Source: Subdoligranulum variabile (GTDB lineage Bacteria; Bacillota; Clostridia; Oscillospirales; Ruminococcaceae). Taken from it: a stretch of 64,000 bases of DNA. The position numbers and the translations under genes were made by a program. Shown here piece after piece: positions 7,855 through 19,379 of the stretch (positions are counted from its first letter, which is position 1; the number at the start of each line of letters is the position of its first letter). The stretch covers positions 1 through 64,000 of the forward strand of contig SFOX01000002.1 in NCBI GenBank assembly GCA_004552305.1, read 5' to 3'. The notes under the pieces were generated by a model that saw only the letters and a program-made list of their open reading frames with translations, ran no database searches and was not told the DNA's origin.

Positions 7855-8876
7855 TTGTCAAACAGGTGGCACACTACATAGTGACCCGGCTCGATCTCAC
7901 GCTGGGTGGGACACTCGGTCTTGCAGCGCTCGGTGGCGTAGGGGCAGCGGGTATGGAACTTGCAGCCCTGCGGCGGGTTTGCGGGGGACGGGATCGAACC
8001 CTGCAGCACGATACGCTCGCGCTTGATGGTGGGATCCGGGATGGGGATGGCGCTGAACAGCGCCTTGGTGTAGGGGTGCAGCGGGTTCTTGAAGATATCC
8101 GCCGTTTCGCCGTACTCGACCAGATTGCCCAGATACATAACGCCGACGGTGTCGGAGATATGCTCGACAACGCTCAGGTCATGGCTGATGAACAGGTAGG
8201 TCAGCTTGTACTTTTCCTGCAGGTCCTTGAGCAGGTTGATGATCTGCGCCTGAATGGACACATCCAGTGCGGAAACCGGCTCGTCGCAGACGACAAACTC
8301 GGGGTTCAGCGCCAGAGCGCGGGCAATGCAGATACGCTGACGCTGACCGCCGGAGAACTCGTGCGGGTAGCGGGTCTTGTGGTAGGGCTGCAGACCGCAG
8401 TTGTCCATAACCTGATCAATGTAGTCATTGAACTCTGCCTTGGGTACCAGATTATGCTCGCGCACCGCCTCGCCGATGATTTCGCCGACGGGCAGACGCG
8501 GGGACAGGCTGGAGAACGGATCCTGAAAGATGATCTGCATCTTGGTGCGCAGAGCGCGCATCTCGGCAGGGGTCATATCGTAGACTTCCTTGCCGTTAAA
8601 CAGCACCTGACCGCCGGTTTTTTCGCCCAGCAGGCGCAGGATGGTGCGACCGGTCGTGGACTTGCCGCAGCCGGATTCGCCGACCAGACCCATGGTGCAG
8701 CCGCGGCGCAGGTTGAAGGTAACGCCGTCAACCGCCTTGACGTGACCCACAGTCTGGGACAGCAGACCGCCCTTGATGGGGAAGTATTTTTTCAGCGCAT
8801 TGACCTGCAAAATGTACTGGGGATCGTACTCGACGGGGGTGTAATCCAGTTTGGGGTCATTGTTTGCCTTTGCCAT
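7851..8876 (-). CDS. oppF: Oligo/dipeptide ABC transporter ATPase (OppF/DppF type)
   Basis: 341 aa. It hydrolyses ATP on the cytoplasmic face to power peptide import with OppD. Walker A is GESGCGKST (66-74), the signature is FSGGQ (175-179) and Walker B is VVCDEP (196-201). The C-terminal oligopeptide-ABC region has four spaced cysteines (C305, C311, C318, C322), a pattern shown to hold an iron-sulfur cluster in some Opp ATPases; whether it does so here is inference. It starts three bases after the oppD stop. Substrate (di- or oligopeptide) cannot be told from sequence. Confidence 0.93.
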   Translation of the reverse strand: MAKANNDPKLDYTPVEYDPQYILQVNALKKYFPIKGGLLSQTVGHVKAVDGVTFNLRRGCTMGLVGESGCGKSTTGRTILRLLGEKTGGQVLFNGKEVYDMTPAEMRALRTKMQIIFQDPFSSLSPRLPVGEIIGEAVREHNLVPKAEFNDYIDQVMDNCGLQPYHKTRYPHEFSGGQRQRICIARALALNPEFVVCDEPVSALDVSIQAQIINLLKDLQEKYKLTYLFISHDLSVVEHISDTVGVMYLGNLVEYGETADIFKNPLHPYTKALFSAIPIPDPTIKRERIVLQGSIPSPANPPQGCKFHTRCPYATERCKTECPTQREIEPGHYVVCHLFDK

Positions 8877-8879
8877 GCG

Positions 8880-10034
8880 TTACTCACCCGCCTTTCTGTT
8901 TTCTTCGTAGTAGCGATAGCAGCTGACCTTATGCGTCGGGGACAGGCTGATCTCGCAGGGGTACTCGCCCTCGCAGCAGGGCAGCTGCATCTCGCAGCGG
9001 TCCTTAAAGTAGCAGTAGTTGGGCATATCCACGGGGTTAGGCACCTTGCCGGGGATGGAATACAGGCGATCCACCTTTTTGCCGACAACAGGCTTGGACG
9101 CCATCAGCCCGATGGTGTAGGGGTGGCTGGGGTGGGCAAAGATTTCCTCTGCGGTGCCCTTTTCGACCACGCGACCCGCGTACATAACGACAACGTAGTC
9201 CGCCATTTCGGCAATAACGCCGAGGTCGTGGGTGATCAGCATAATGGAGGAGTTGATCTTATCCTTCAGGCTGCGCAGCAAGTCGAGAATCTGCGCTTGG
9301 ATGGTAACGTCCAGCGCGGTGGTCGGCTCGTCCGCGATGATGATCTTGGGGTTGCAGGCCAGCGCCATGGCGATCATAACGCGCTGACGCATACCGCCGG
9401 ACAGCTCGTGGGGGTACATCTCATACACGCCGTTGCTGTTGGCAATGCCAACGGTTTCCAGCATCTCGATGGTGCGCTTTTTGATGTCCTCCTTGCTCTT
9501 GCCCTCGCCCTCGTGCAGGGCAATGACCTCGTCGATCTGGGCGCCGATGCGGAACACCGGGTTCAGGCTGGTCATAGGCTCCTGGAAGATCATCGAAACA
9601 TAGTTACCGCGCAGACCCTGCATCTTTTCGGTGGGGGTCTTGGCAATGTCGTATGCCTTGCCGTTGCCGAGGTTCAGACGGATGGCACCATCCACGATCT
9701 GACCCTGCGGGCGCTGCAGCAGCTGCATCAGCGACAGGCTGGTGACGGACTTGCCGCAGCCGGACTCGCCGACGACGCCGACGGTCTTGCCAATGGGGAC
9801 TTCAAAGGAAACACCGTCTACGCTCTTGACAACGCCGGTATCGGTGAAAAAGTAGGTGTGCAGGTTGTCGAACTCCACCGCGTTGGCGGGGTCCTTCATC
9901 TCGGTAACATATTCAGACTCCGGCACGTTGCGGCGCTTGCGCTGCTTTTCGTACCGGTCGGTAATGCGGCGGTTTTCCTTGGAGATACGCCGCGATTCTT
10001 TAGCGGAAAGATACCCTTCCTGTTTCTTAGCCAT
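8880..10034 (-). CDS. oppD: Oligo/dipeptide ABC transporter ATPase (OppD/DppD type)
   Basis: 384 aa. Walker A is GESGCGKSV (89-97), the signature is LSGGMRQR and Walker B is IIADEP. The C-terminal extension is cysteine-rich ([20 protein letters not shown]). An extra N-terminal segment of about 50 highly charged residues, mostly Lys, Arg and Glu, precedes the ABC domain and is not typical of OppD. ATG 10034 has AAAGGAG upstream. It pairs with OppF as the second nucleotide-binding subunit. Confidence 0.93.
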   Translation of the reverse strand: MAKKQEGYLSAKESRRISKENRRITDRYEKQRKRRNVPESEYVTEMKDPANAVEFDNLHTYFFTDTGVVKSVDGVSFEVPIGKTVGVVGESGCGKSVTSLSLMQLLQRPQGQIVDGAIRLNLGNGKAYDIAKTPTEKMQGLRGNYVSMIFQEPMTSLNPVFRIGAQIDEVIALHEGEGKSKEDIKKRTIEMLETVGIANSNGVYEMYPHELSGGMRQRVMIAMALACNPKIIIADEPTTALDVTIQAQILDLLRSLKDKINSSIMLITHDLGVIAEMADYVVVMYAGRVVEKGTAEEIFAHPSHPYTIGLMASKPVVGKKVDRLYSIPGKVPNPVDMPNYCYFKDRCEMQLPCCEGEYPCEISLSPTHKVSCYRYYEENRKAGE

Positions 10035-10053
10035 CGTGTGTTTCTCCTTTCGA

Positions 10054-11592
10054 TCAGCGTTTCATCTTGGGGTCAAAGGCGTCGCGCAGACCGTCACCCA
10101 CAAAGTTGAAGCCCAGAACGGTGATCAGCAGGCAGATACCGGCGGGGATCCAGATGAACAGGTAGTTTGTCATAACGTAGGCGTTGTTGACGTCGTTGAT
10201 GATGTTGCCCCAGGAAGCGAAGGGATACTTAACGCCCAGACCCAGGAAGGACAGGGTCGCCTCGGTCAGAATGGTGGAACCCAGACCCATGGTGCAGACA
10301 ACGATCAGCTGCGGGATAACGTTGGGGATCAGGTGGCGGAAGATGCGGTGGCGCACCTTGATGCCGCACGCCTCGGTCGCCATCATAAACTCCTGCTCGC
10401 GCAGGCTCAAAATCTGACCGCGGACCAGACGGGCAATGCTCGGCCAGCCGAGGAAGCCCAGAATCAGCATCAGGTAGATCATACGGGTCCAGGAATCCAG
10501 ATGCATGGCGTCCATGGCGGCACCGATGATGATGATGACAGGCATCGAGGGGATGCAGTAGAACACGTCCACCACACGCATGATGACGTTATCGACCCAG
10601 CCGCCGAAGTAGCCGGACAGACCGCCGAACAGAACGCCCAGCGCGGTTTCCATAAACACGACGATGAAGCCGATGATCAGAGAAACGCGACCGCCGTACA
10701 TCAGGCGGGTCAGCATATCCATACCGTTGGTGTCGGTACCCAGCCAGTGTTCCTTGCTGGGGGCGGCGTAACGGTCATAGATGTAGGTGGCGGTCATCTG
10801 CTTGACGCTCCACACCTTGGTGGAGGCATCGTAGACGATGTCGTACTCGGCGGTATTGCCGGCTTCATCGGTGTAGTTGAACTTGACGCCGTCGGCATCG
10901 AGGGTTTCTTCCAGACGCTCTTTGAAATCGCGGGTGACCACGATGCTGGGGTCGGCGGCGGAAACGACTAAGCGGCTGATGTACGCCACGGTGTCGCCGC
11001 CCAGCTTGACGTCGCCGTCATCCAGCTGGTAGGTTTCGCCGTCGGCGGTGAACTCGGTTTCGTCATTGACCATGGCGGTCAGACCGGCGAGCTTGGCATG
11101 GAAGCTCAGCGCGGCAGCGCCGTCGGCAGGGTTGACGAGGTCGCGGGCGGCGTAGCCCAGAATGGTGCCGCCCTTCTTGACGACGTACATATCGTCGGAC
11201 AGGATGTCCAGCGTGTAGGCAACGTCCTTGTAGACGAACTCGGTTTCGCCCTTCTTGAAGGCATTCAGCGCCTTGCTCTGCGCAATGGAGCCGAAGTCCT
11301 GCCCGTCAGCCACCACAAAACGCAGGGTGTCGTTGCGGGTAACGCCGACATACTCCTTGGACATTTCGGCGTAGGTGTAGAACTGCTCGTCCTGCCCGTA
11401 GGGGCTGACCAGACCGCCGATGAAGGAGAAGATAAACATGGCAACGAGCATGGACAGACCCACGACGGCCAGACGGTTGCGGAAGAAGCGCTTGGCGACC
11501 AGTGCGCCGGGGCTGAGTACCTTGACGCGGCGGTCGTCGTTCAAGGAATATTGCTCCTTGTTGGGGGTGGTGTTCTGGGTATTTTCACTCAT
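10054..11592 (-). CDS. oppC: Peptide ABC transporter permease with large insertion (OppC/DppC type)
   Basis: 512 aa, against about 300 for usual OppC. After the first membrane segment (about 41-63) comes a polar stretch of about 200 residues, roughly 67-275. The standard permease core follows: GTDTNGMDMLTRL, then five membrane segments, with the EAA-loop near ATEACGIKVRHRIFRH. By topology the insertion faces outside and may touch the lipoprotein receptor or substrate. ATG 11592 follows AAAGGAG. Family assignment is firm; the role of the insertion is unknown. Confidence 0.9.
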   Translation of the reverse strand: MSENTQNTTPNKEQYSLNDDRRVKVLSPGALVAKRFFRNRLAVVGLSMLVAMFIFSFIGGLVSPYGQDEQFYTYAEMSKEYVGVTRNDTLRFVVADGQDFGSIAQSKALNAFKKGETEFVYKDVAYTLDILSDDMYVVKKGGTILGYAARDLVNPADGAAALSFHAKLAGLTAMVNDETEFTADGETYQLDDGDVKLGGDTVAYISRLVVSAADPSIVVTRDFKERLEETLDADGVKFNYTDEAGNTAEYDIVYDASTKVWSVKQMTATYIYDRYAAPSKEHWLGTDTNGMDMLTRLMYGGRVSLIIGFIVVFMETALGVLFGGLSGYFGGWVDNVIMRVVDVFYCIPSMPVIIIIGAAMDAMHLDSWTRMIYLMLILGFLGWPSIARLVRGQILSLREQEFMMATEACGIKVRHRIFRHLIPNVIPQLIVVCTMGLGSTILTEATLSFLGLGVKYPFASWGNIINDVNNAYVMTNYLFIWIPAGICLLITVLGFNFVGDGLRDAFDPKMKR

Positions 11593-11610
11593 AGGGGCAT
11601 ACTCCTTTCT

Positions 11611-12597
11611 TTAAGAAATGCGCACGCGCGGGTCAACCACGCCGTACAGGATATCGGTCAGCAGGTTGCTGGCAAGCGTCAGCACTGCCATAAAGGACAG
11701 GTAGAACATGGTGAACGGGATATCGCCCGCGACCATGGACTGGTAAGAGATGTAGCCGATGCCGGGGATGGAGAACAGCGTTTCGGTGATCAGCGCGCCG
11801 CTGAACAGACTGGGCAGGCTGCCGCCGATGATGGTGACCAGCGGGATCAGCGTGTTGCGGAACGCGTGCTTATAAATGACCGTGCGCTCGGACAGACCCT
11901 TGGCGCGGGCGGTGCGGATGTAATCGGCGTTGAGCACCTCCAGCATATTGGTGCGGGTATAGCGCATATAGCCGCCGATGGACACGATGACCAGCGTAAC
12001 GATGGGCAGCACGAGGTGGTTTGCCTTGTCAAGCAGCTGCCCCATGGCGTCCAGCTGGGCGTAGTCACGCCCAACCAGACCGTAGAGGTCGAACCAGCCC
12101 AGCTTGACAGAGAATACCAGCTTGAGCAGCGTGGCAAAGAAGAAGGTGGGCAGAGAGATGCCGACCAGCGCCACAGCGGTGATGACATAGTCTGCGCGGG
12201 AGTACTGCTTGGTGGCAGCCAGCACGCCCAGAGGCACGGCGATGATCAGGGACAGCACAAAGGAGATGCCGCCCATAATAACGGACAGACCGATGACCTC
12301 CTGGAACTTCTGCACAGCGGGGACATTCCACTTCCAGCTGTCGCCGAAGTTGCCGACGATTGCCTTGCTCAGCCAGGTAAAGAAGCCGGGGATAATGTCC
12401 ATGTCGAGACCGTAGGCAGCATTGAGCTGCGCCAGCCATTCCTTGTAGGGTTTTGCACCGGGGGCCTGTGCCAGCTGCATTGCCATGGTTTCGGCAAAGG
12501 AGCTGGGCAGGCTGCGGATCAGCGCGTAGATAATGAACATAACACAGAACAGGATCAGTACCGACTGCGCGATTCGCTTGATGATGTAGTTACGCAC
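11611..12597 (-). CDS. oppB: Peptide ABC transporter permease (OppB/DppB type)
   Basis: 328 aa with six predicted membrane segments, starting with IAQSVLILFCVMFIIYALI. The EAA-loop region reads ADYIRTARAKGLSERTV. It forms the membrane channel with OppC. The start is GTG at 12597 with AAGGAA upstream. It follows the receptor gene after a 270-base gap that holds a stem-loop, which may set a lower level of expression than the receptor. Confidence 0.92.
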   Translation of the reverse strand: MRNYIIKRIAQSVLILFCVMFIIYALIRSLPSSFAETMAMQLAQAPGAKPYKEWLAQLNAAYGLDMDIIPGFFTWLSKAIVGNFGDSWKWNVPAVQKFQEVIGLSVIMGGISFVLSLIIAVPLGVLAATKQYSRADYVITAVALVGISLPTFFFATLLKLVFSVKLGWFDLYGLVGRDYAQLDAMGQLLDKANHLVLPIVTLVIVSIGGYMRYTRTNMLEVLNADYIRTARAKGLSERTVIYKHAFRNTLIPLVTIIGGSLPSLFSGALITETLFSIPGIGYISYQSMVAGDIPFTMFYLSFMAVLTLASNLLTDILYGVVDPRVRIS

Positions 12598-12790
12598 GGG
12601 ATATTTCGTTCCTTCCTTGCACGGCAGTGGCCGCGTTTGTTTTTATGCAGGGATCTTGCAGGGATATGCCGGAATATGGGCATCCCCGTCCCTCGCAAGG
12701 GCTGACCCCCTGCGGGGGAGTGGGACAACCATATTATGGCTGAATTGTGCATAGTATGGCTGTTTTTGTGTCGTATATTTAGACACAGCA

Positions 12791-12822
12791 ACCGTTCCGG
12801 CGTTATAAAGCGCCGGAACGGT
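12791..12822. other. Stem-loop between receptor and permease genes
   Basis: A perfect 12-bp stem (ACCGTTCCGGCG / CGCCGGAACGGT, 8-base loop) lies just after the receptor gene. There is no clear U-run on either strand, so it is more likely an RNA-stabilising or processing hairpin than a full terminator. The rest of the gap 12598-12867 holds short GC palindromes (near 12710) and no gene. Confidence 0.55.
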
Positions 12823-12867
12823 CGCTATTTATTGCTGTTTAAGCAGAACGCGGGGTGAACTTAAACC

Positions 12868-15144
12868 TTAGTTCAGCTCCATGTTGTTCAGCTCAGACTT
12901 GTAGGTCCAGTACGGGGTCATATCCTTCGCGATGGTATCGATGTTGATACGCTCGGTGGAGAAGATGGTAGCCTCGCTGCGCTGGTAGACAGGCAGCTCA
13001 ACACCCCAGTCGAGGATGATGTCCATAGCCTCTTTGTACATGGCCTTACGGGCCTCCTGGTCGGTGGTCTGGCGGGCAGCCATGATCAGATCATCCAGGT
13101 CGGTATCGTTGATGGCATAGTAGTTGGTGGAACCCTTGCTGTGGTACAGCTGGTACATATCGGGGTCATTGGTGGACTGCCAGGCAGCAACCCAACCCTC
13201 GGCAGCGCCGGACTGGTAGGAAGCGAACAGGTCAGAGGCGTTGGCCATATCGCTGACGATCAGGTTGAAGCCGATGGTCTTGAGCGCGGCAGCCGCGTTG
13301 GTCAGGGTCTGGAAGGAGGGGTGGTCGCCGTTGCCGGAGGCACCGATGTTGATCTGGTACTCCAGCTTAGCGCCGGCGGGGGCAGCGGTCAGCTTGCCGT
13401 CGGTGACGGTATAGCCGGCAGCCTCGAAGTAGCCCAGCGCACCCTGCAGAGCAGCCTGATACTTAGCCTCGCCCTGCATATCGGCGGTGTACAGAGGCTC
13501 ACCGTCCACGCCGGTGGAGTAAGCGACCTGATAGCCGTCGTCGGTGACGGAGGGAGCAGCCCAAGAGGTGTTGGAAATGGGGTAGTTGATAATGGTAGCG
13601 GTATCGCCGTAGTAGGAGTTGATGCCCTCATCACGGTAAGCGGCGATGACGGTCATGATGGCCTTGCGCAGGTTCTTGGAAGCCTCGGAGGCAGGGTCGC
13701 CGCCGACGTTGACGTTCTTGGCGCTCAGGGCGATGTAGCCGTAGCCGCGGAAGTCCTTCAGACGGGTGGTGATGACGGGACCGTCCTCACCCTCAGCGCC
13801 GTTGATGTCGGCGATCTGGTCGGCAACTTCCAGAGAGAAGGAAGGATCGGAGATGTCGATGGTGCCGGCCTGAACACCGGTGATCTTATCGGCTTCCTGG
13901 GTTTCCTTCATGTTGACGTGAGCGATCTTGGGAGCGCCGTCATAGTAGGTGGGGTTGGCATCGAGGTAAACAACGCCGTCGCTGTACTTGCTGAAGGTGT
14001 ACATACCGCCGCCCAGAGGAGCGCTGGTCTTGGAGCGCACAACGCTCAGGTCGCCCTTGGGGAAGCCGAAGGAGTTGTTGTCGTAGTCGTACAGGCTCTT
14101 GTCGCCGTAGTAGTGCAGAGGAGCGATGGGCATCTGCAGCTGGTAGATCATGGTGGTGGACAGCTCGCTGGTGGTGATGGTCATGCTGTAGTCACCGGTC
14201 TTGACGATACCGGCAACGCTGGGAACGTCGGTACCAACGGCGACACCGGTGGTGGCGTAAGCGTAGACGTCCTCAGGGATCAGGTCAGACAGAGCGGAAC
14301 CGGCTTTCTCGGCTTCCATAGCGGAGAAGTTCCAGTCGTACTGAGTGCCGATCGCCATAAAGAAGTCCTTGGCGGTGGCGTCGGCAGCCAGACCGTCGAA
14401 GCCCCAGCCGGCAGCAGCGGAGGCAACATCGGTAGCACCGTTTTCCAGCATGTAGTCAACGATTTCCTGAGCGAACTTCACGCCGCCGTCGTTGACAGCA
14501 TCCCAGAAAGCCTTCTGCTGCTCTTCGGTGAAGTTGGTGTAGTCGGTGTTGTCCTCGCCGGCCTCAGCGATCAGCTTGGACAGGGTGGTCATAGAATTGC
14601 GGTACTCCTCCAGACCGACGATGGGGGTGGAGTAGAGGGTGGCGGAACCGTCATAGGTCGGGTCCAGATAGACGTACATATTGAAGATGACGTCGTCGAT
14701 GGTAACAGGCTCGCCGTCAGAGAACTTCAGGTCGTCGCGCAGCTTGATGTCGTAGGTGACAGTGCCGTCTTCGTTCTCGGTAACGGTGCAGTCGCTGGTG
14801 CCGTGGTAGGTGTACTCGGTGCCGTTGTACTCGCGGGTCTCGCCCTCGATGCCGTTCAGGATCATTTCGCCCTTACGGTCAGCGCCGAGCAGACCGAGCT
14901 GGGTCAGGTCAATGACATCCTGGTCGGAAGCAGAAGCGGCGAAGAAGGGGCTGAACTTGCCTTCAAAGCCGGTCTCTGCCAGAACGATGGTGCCGTCGGC
15001 AGTGGTGGCGGTTGCGGTAGCCGTGCTGCTGGCCTCGCCGCTGTTGGCAGCGGAAGAGCTGGCAGCACCGCCGCAGCCGGCCAGCAGGCTGAGGCTCAGG
15101 GCCGCAGCAGATGCCAGCGCAATGGCTTGCTTGGTGTTTTTCAT
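12868..15144 (-). CDS. oppA: Peptide-binding lipoprotein (SBP family 5, OppA/DppA type)
   Basis: 758 aa, an extracellular solute receptor that delivers peptides to the permease. The N-terminus [10 protein letters not shown]... is a lipoprotein signal with lipobox LAGC (Cys24). A low-complexity Ala/Ser/Thr linker follows, then the SBP_5 fold (for example [19 protein letters not shown]). The ATG at 15144 has AGGAGG ten bases upstream; the longer frame to 15180 lacks this. It is longer than the usual 500-600 residues because of extra segments in the first half. First gene of the operon, with its own strong promoter. Confidence 0.93.
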   Translation of the reverse strand: MKNTKQAIALASAAALSLSLLAGCGGAASSSAANSGEASSTATATATTADGTIVLAETGFEGKFSPFFAASASDQDVIDLTQLGLLGADRKGEMILNGIEGETREYNGTEYTYHGTSDCTVTENEDGTVTYDIKLRDDLKFSDGEPVTIDDVIFNMYVYLDPTYDGSATLYSTPIVGLEEYRNSMTTLSKLIAEAGEDNTDYTNFTEEQQKAFWDAVNDGGVKFAQEIVDYMLENGATDVASAAAGWGFDGLAADATAKDFFMAIGTQYDWNFSAMEAEKAGSALSDLIPEDVYAYATTGVAVGTDVPSVAGIVKTGDYSMTITTSELSTTMIYQLQMPIAPLHYYGDKSLYDYDNNSFGFPKGDLSVVRSKTSAPLGGGMYTFSKYSDGVVYLDANPTYYDGAPKIAHVNMKETQEADKITGVQAGTIDISDPSFSLEVADQIADINGAEGEDGPVITTRLKDFRGYGYIALSAKNVNVGGDPASEASKNLRKAIMTVIAAYRDEGINSYYGDTATIINYPISNTSWAAPSVTDDGYQVAYSTGVDGEPLYTADMQGEAKYQAALQGALGYFEAAGYTVTDGKLTAAPAGAKLEYQINIGASGNGDHPSFQTLTNAAAALKTIGFNLIVSDMANASDLFASYQSGAAEGWVAAWQSTNDPDMYQLYHSKGSTNYYAINDTDLDDLIMAARQTTDQEARKAMYKEAMDIILDWGVELPVYQRSEATIFSTERINIDTIAKDMTPYWTYKSELNNMELN

Positions 15145-15278
15145 GTGTACAAAACCTCCTATTTTTTGCCGTATCCGCAACTTGCGCAGACAGCCCCCGG
15201 CTGCCCGAACAGGGAGAAGATTTTTCTCCCGAACGCAGTGTTTTTACACGGTGGACAGTTGTAGATAGTGACTATTAT

Positions 15279-15307
15279 ATAATAACCTAAAGTTGCCTAT
15301 CTGTCAA
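15279..15307 (-). promoter_or_regulatory. Sigma-A promoter of the opp operon
   Basis: Minus strand: TTGACA (15302-15307) and TATTAT (15279-15284) with 17 bases between. An overlapping TATAAT at 15274-15279 offers an alternative -10. A leader of about 130 bases precedes the lipoprotein start. Confidence 0.8.
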
Positions 15308-15447
15308 CCTTAAAACGCAATTTTAGACACCAAAGGGCAAAAAACTTTACAAAATAAAGCATCGTGGACATTTTTGCAAAATTACGTTTTTATCGTTGCA
15401 TTTTCAGAAAGTTTAGCGATACAGCGTACAGTGCAAATTTTTGCTAA

Positions 15448-15672
15448 GGCTTCCCCCTCCGGGGGAAGCTGTCACCGCAGGTGACTGATGAGGGGGTGCC
15501 TGCCGGGCGTTTTCCCCTCATCCGGCGCGCACGCGCGCCACCTTCCCCCAAAGGGGGAAGGCTTTTTCGGCGGGGTGGGGTCACCCCGCCCTACATCGCA
15601 CTGTTTAAAAACATGCCCGCACTGCGGGCATACCTTATCTAAACTCTTAACTCTCCACTCTCCACTCTCTAC
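15448..15672. repeat. Intergenic repeat cluster (three unit types)
   Basis: The cluster opens with a CTTCCCCC...GGGGGAAG composite element (about 15450-15564). A CGGCGGGGTGGGGTCACCCCGCC unit follows (about 15569-15590). It ends with a TGCCCGCACTGCGGGCA stem and CTCTTAACTCTCCACTCT-like heptamers (15612-15672). The 570 bases between the opp promoter and the dnaK terminator otherwise hold only AT-rich sequence. Confidence 0.85.
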
Positions 15673-15700
15673 ACCCCTCCCCTATCATCCCCTAAATAAA

Positions 15701-15730
15701 ACAAAAATGTGCCGCCTCAAGGGCGGCACA
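15701..15730 (-). terminator. Intrinsic terminator of the orphan dnaK
   Basis: A perfect 9-bp stem (TGTGCCGCC 15708-15716 with 15722-15730) followed on the minus strand by UUUUUGU. It lies 24 bases past the dnaK stop. Confidence 0.8.
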
Positions 15731-15753
15731 CCGAATTTCTGCTTTCTATCCCC

Positions 15754-17532
<1,779 letters not shown>

Positions 17533-17653
17533 AGAGTTGGTTTTCCTCTCAAAAACAGGGCCGCAGCCCCATGTTCAGAACCTTACCATTATTGTAGCGC
17601 AGCGGGCAAAAAAAAGTGTTGCGATTTCGTAAATAAATTACGCATTTTTTGCA

Positions 17654-17683
17654 TTGACGCCGCCCCCGCGCGCGTGGTATAGT
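17654..17683 (+). promoter_or_regulatory. Promoter of hisB
   Basis: TTGACG (17654-17659) and TATAGT (17678-17683) are 18 bases apart, with TGG before the -10 (extended). The transcription start would be about 36 bases before the hisB ATG. Confidence 0.75.
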
Positions 17684-17726
17684 AAAGGCACAACAACGCT
17701 TTAGTGTAATAAAGAGGAGGCAGCCC

Positions 17727-18314
17727 ATGGAACGCACAGCCACCGTGACCCGCAACACGCGGGAAACCCAAATTACCCTGACCCTGAATCTGGACGGCGC
17801 CGGCAAGGCCGAGCTGGATACCGGCATCGGCTTTTTTGACCATATGCTGGACGGCTTTGCCCGCCACGGTCTGTTTGATTTGACGGTACACTGCCGCGGC
17901 GATTTGAACGTGGACTGCCACCACACCATTGAGGATATCGGCATTGCGCTGGGTACGGCGCTGCGGCAGGCGCTGGGCGACAAAGCCGGGCTGGTGCGCT
18001 ACGGCAGCTGTATGCTGCCCATGGACGAAACGCTGGCACTGTGCGCGGTGGACTTGGGCGGGCGCCCGTATTTTGTCTACGACGCGGCGTTTGCCGGGCA
18101 AAGCTGCGGCGGGATGGACACCCAGATGGCGCGGGAGTTCTTTTATGCGGTTTCCTACGCAGCGATGATGAATTTGCACCTAAAAATTTTGTACGGAGAG
18201 AACGACCACCACAAGCTGGAGGCAATGTTCAAGGCATTTGCCAAGGCTTTGGACGCCGCCACCCGCACCGATGCGCGGATTACCGGGGTGTTGTCCACCA
18301 AGGGAACGCTGTAA
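17727..18314 (+). CDS. hisB: Imidazoleglycerol-phosphate dehydratase
   Basis: 195 aa, the normal length of a monofunctional enzyme. It converts imidazoleglycerol phosphate to imidazoleacetol phosphate in histidine synthesis, using a Mn site. The metal-binding His motif CHHTIEDIGIALG is at 64-76, and the second one, DHHKLEAMFKA, lies near residue 160. A strong GAGGAGG ribosome site precedes ATG 17727. No other his gene is nearby, so the pathway genes are dispersed. It has its own promoter and terminator. Confidence 0.96.
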   Translation: MERTATVTRNTRETQITLTLNLDGAGKAELDTGIGFFDHMLDGFARHGLFDLTVHCRGDLNVDCHHTIEDIGIALGTALRQALGDKAGLVRYGSCMLPMDETLALCAVDLGGRPYFVYDAAFAGQSCGGMDTQMAREFFYAVSYAAMMNLHLKILYGENDHHKLEAMFKAFAKALDAATRTDARITGVLSTKGTL

Positions 18315-18392
18315 TTTTATACGATTTGTAATATTATTGCAGTGGTTTTACATCCCGGAAAGGGCACAATTTGGTAAAAGAATAAGGGTTTG

Positions 18393-18421
18393 GTGCGCGC
18401 GCTTTGCGCGCACTTTTTTTT
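18393..18421 (+). terminator. Intrinsic terminator of hisB
   Basis: Stem GTGCGCGC (18393-18400) with GCGCGCAC (18406-18413), loop GCTTT, followed by eight Ts. Confidence 0.88.
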
Positions 18422-18436
18422 GGGTAACAGTCAATA

Positions 18437-18640
18437 AATACCCCGCCCGCGACCCAATGGCGGCGCAAAAATCACAGGTTAGTCCGTAGGGGCGGCATAT
18501 ATGCCGCCCGTTGCAATCACGCGGGCATTGCGGCACAATGGGTAAACCGCACGGGACGCATATATGCGTCCCCTACAAACCTGCCGGTATTCCCCTATCA
18601 TCGCAAAAAATTCCAGTTGCCGCAAAACACCCCGCCCCGC
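18437..18640. repeat. Intergenic repeat cluster
   Basis: Contains a GGCGGCATATATGCCGCC unit (about 18492), a GGGACGCATATATGCGTCCC unit (about 18555) and two copies of CCCCGCCC-type ends. Same families as in other gaps. No gene is seen between the hisB terminator and the next promoter. Confidence 0.85.
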
Positions 18641-18691
18641 ACAAAAATGCCACCGCAAAAGTACGATTTTTCCCAAAAGTATGATTTTCTC

Positions 18692-18720
18692 TTGCACATT
18701 TACAAATTTCGGGATATACT
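18692..18720 (+). promoter_or_regulatory. Promoter of the kinase-HdeD-oxidoreductase operon
   Basis: TTGCAC (18692-18697) and TATACT (18715-18720) with 17 bases between, about 45 bases before the ribosome site. Confidence 0.75.
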
Positions 18721-18771
18721 GTAAGTAAGCCGTATCAGGCAAAAATCTATATTATTGTGAGGTGCAGCAGA

Positions 18772-19374
18772 ATGGAACCTTTGGTTATCACAATGGCGCG
18801 TGAATACGCCTCCGGCGGCAGTGAGATTGCCCAAGCCGTTGCCGACAAGCTCGGTATTCCTCTTTATAATAAGGAACTCATCACGATGGCCGCCAAGCGC
18901 AGCGGTCTGACGGAAGAAGCCATCGCCGCCAGCGAAAACCAGCGCAGCGGCAGCCTGATTTACAGCCTGTATATGATGGGCAACACGATGCCCTTGGCGG
19001 ATCAGGTCTACATTCTGCAAAGCAACGTCATTAAAGAGGTTGCCGCCCAAGGGTCGTGCGTCATCCTGGGGCGCTGCGGCGACTATGTTCTGCGTGACCG
19101 CCCCAACGTGCTGCGCACCTTTGTATACGCCCCGCTGGAGGAGCGCATCCAACGCGCCAAGGAACGCCCCGACGTCAAGGATATGTCCGACCGCAGCTGG
19201 GAAAGCCAGCTTGCCAAGCACGACCGTGCGCGCGCCAGCTACTACAACTACTACACCGAAAACCGCTGGGGCGAGGCGAAAAACTACGACCTTTGCCTGA
19301 ACGCCGGCTTGGGTCTGGATACCTGCGCAGACCTGATTGTCGCCGCTGCCAAAACTATGCAGGTCAAGGAGTAA
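18772..19374 (+). CDS. Cytidylate-kinase-like family protein
   Basis: 200 aa. The start MEPLVITMAREYASGGSEIA matches the cytidylate kinase-like family, which has a P-loop-like EYxSGG and lacks the full Walker A of true Cmk. LGRCGDYVL and a C-terminal helical part are also typical. ATG 18772 has GAGGTG seven bases upstream; the GTG at 18757 overlaps that site and is rejected. Probably a nucleoside monophosphate kinase-related enzyme; substrate unknown. First gene of a three-gene operon, with its stop five bases before the next start. Confidence 0.85.
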   Translation: MEPLVITMAREYASGGSEIAQAVADKLGIPLYNKELITMAAKRSGLTEEAIAASENQRSGSLIYSLYMMGNTMPLADQVYILQSNVIKEVAAQGSCVILGRCGDYVLRDRPNVLRTFVYAPLEERIQRAKERPDVKDMSDRSWESQLAKHDRARASYYNYYTENRWGEAKNYDLCLNAGLGLDTCADLIVAAAKTMQVKE

Positions 19375-19379
19375 TTTCT

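Noticed and set aside
7761..10109. 782-aa plus-strand frame opposite the opp ATPases
   Set aside because: No motif or ribosome site; the minus strand encodes two textbook ABC ATPases.
13141..15264. 707-aa plus-strand frame opposite the peptide-binding lipoprotein
   Set aside because: Gly/Val-rich antisense product without domains; the minus strand has a lipobox, ribosome site and promoter.
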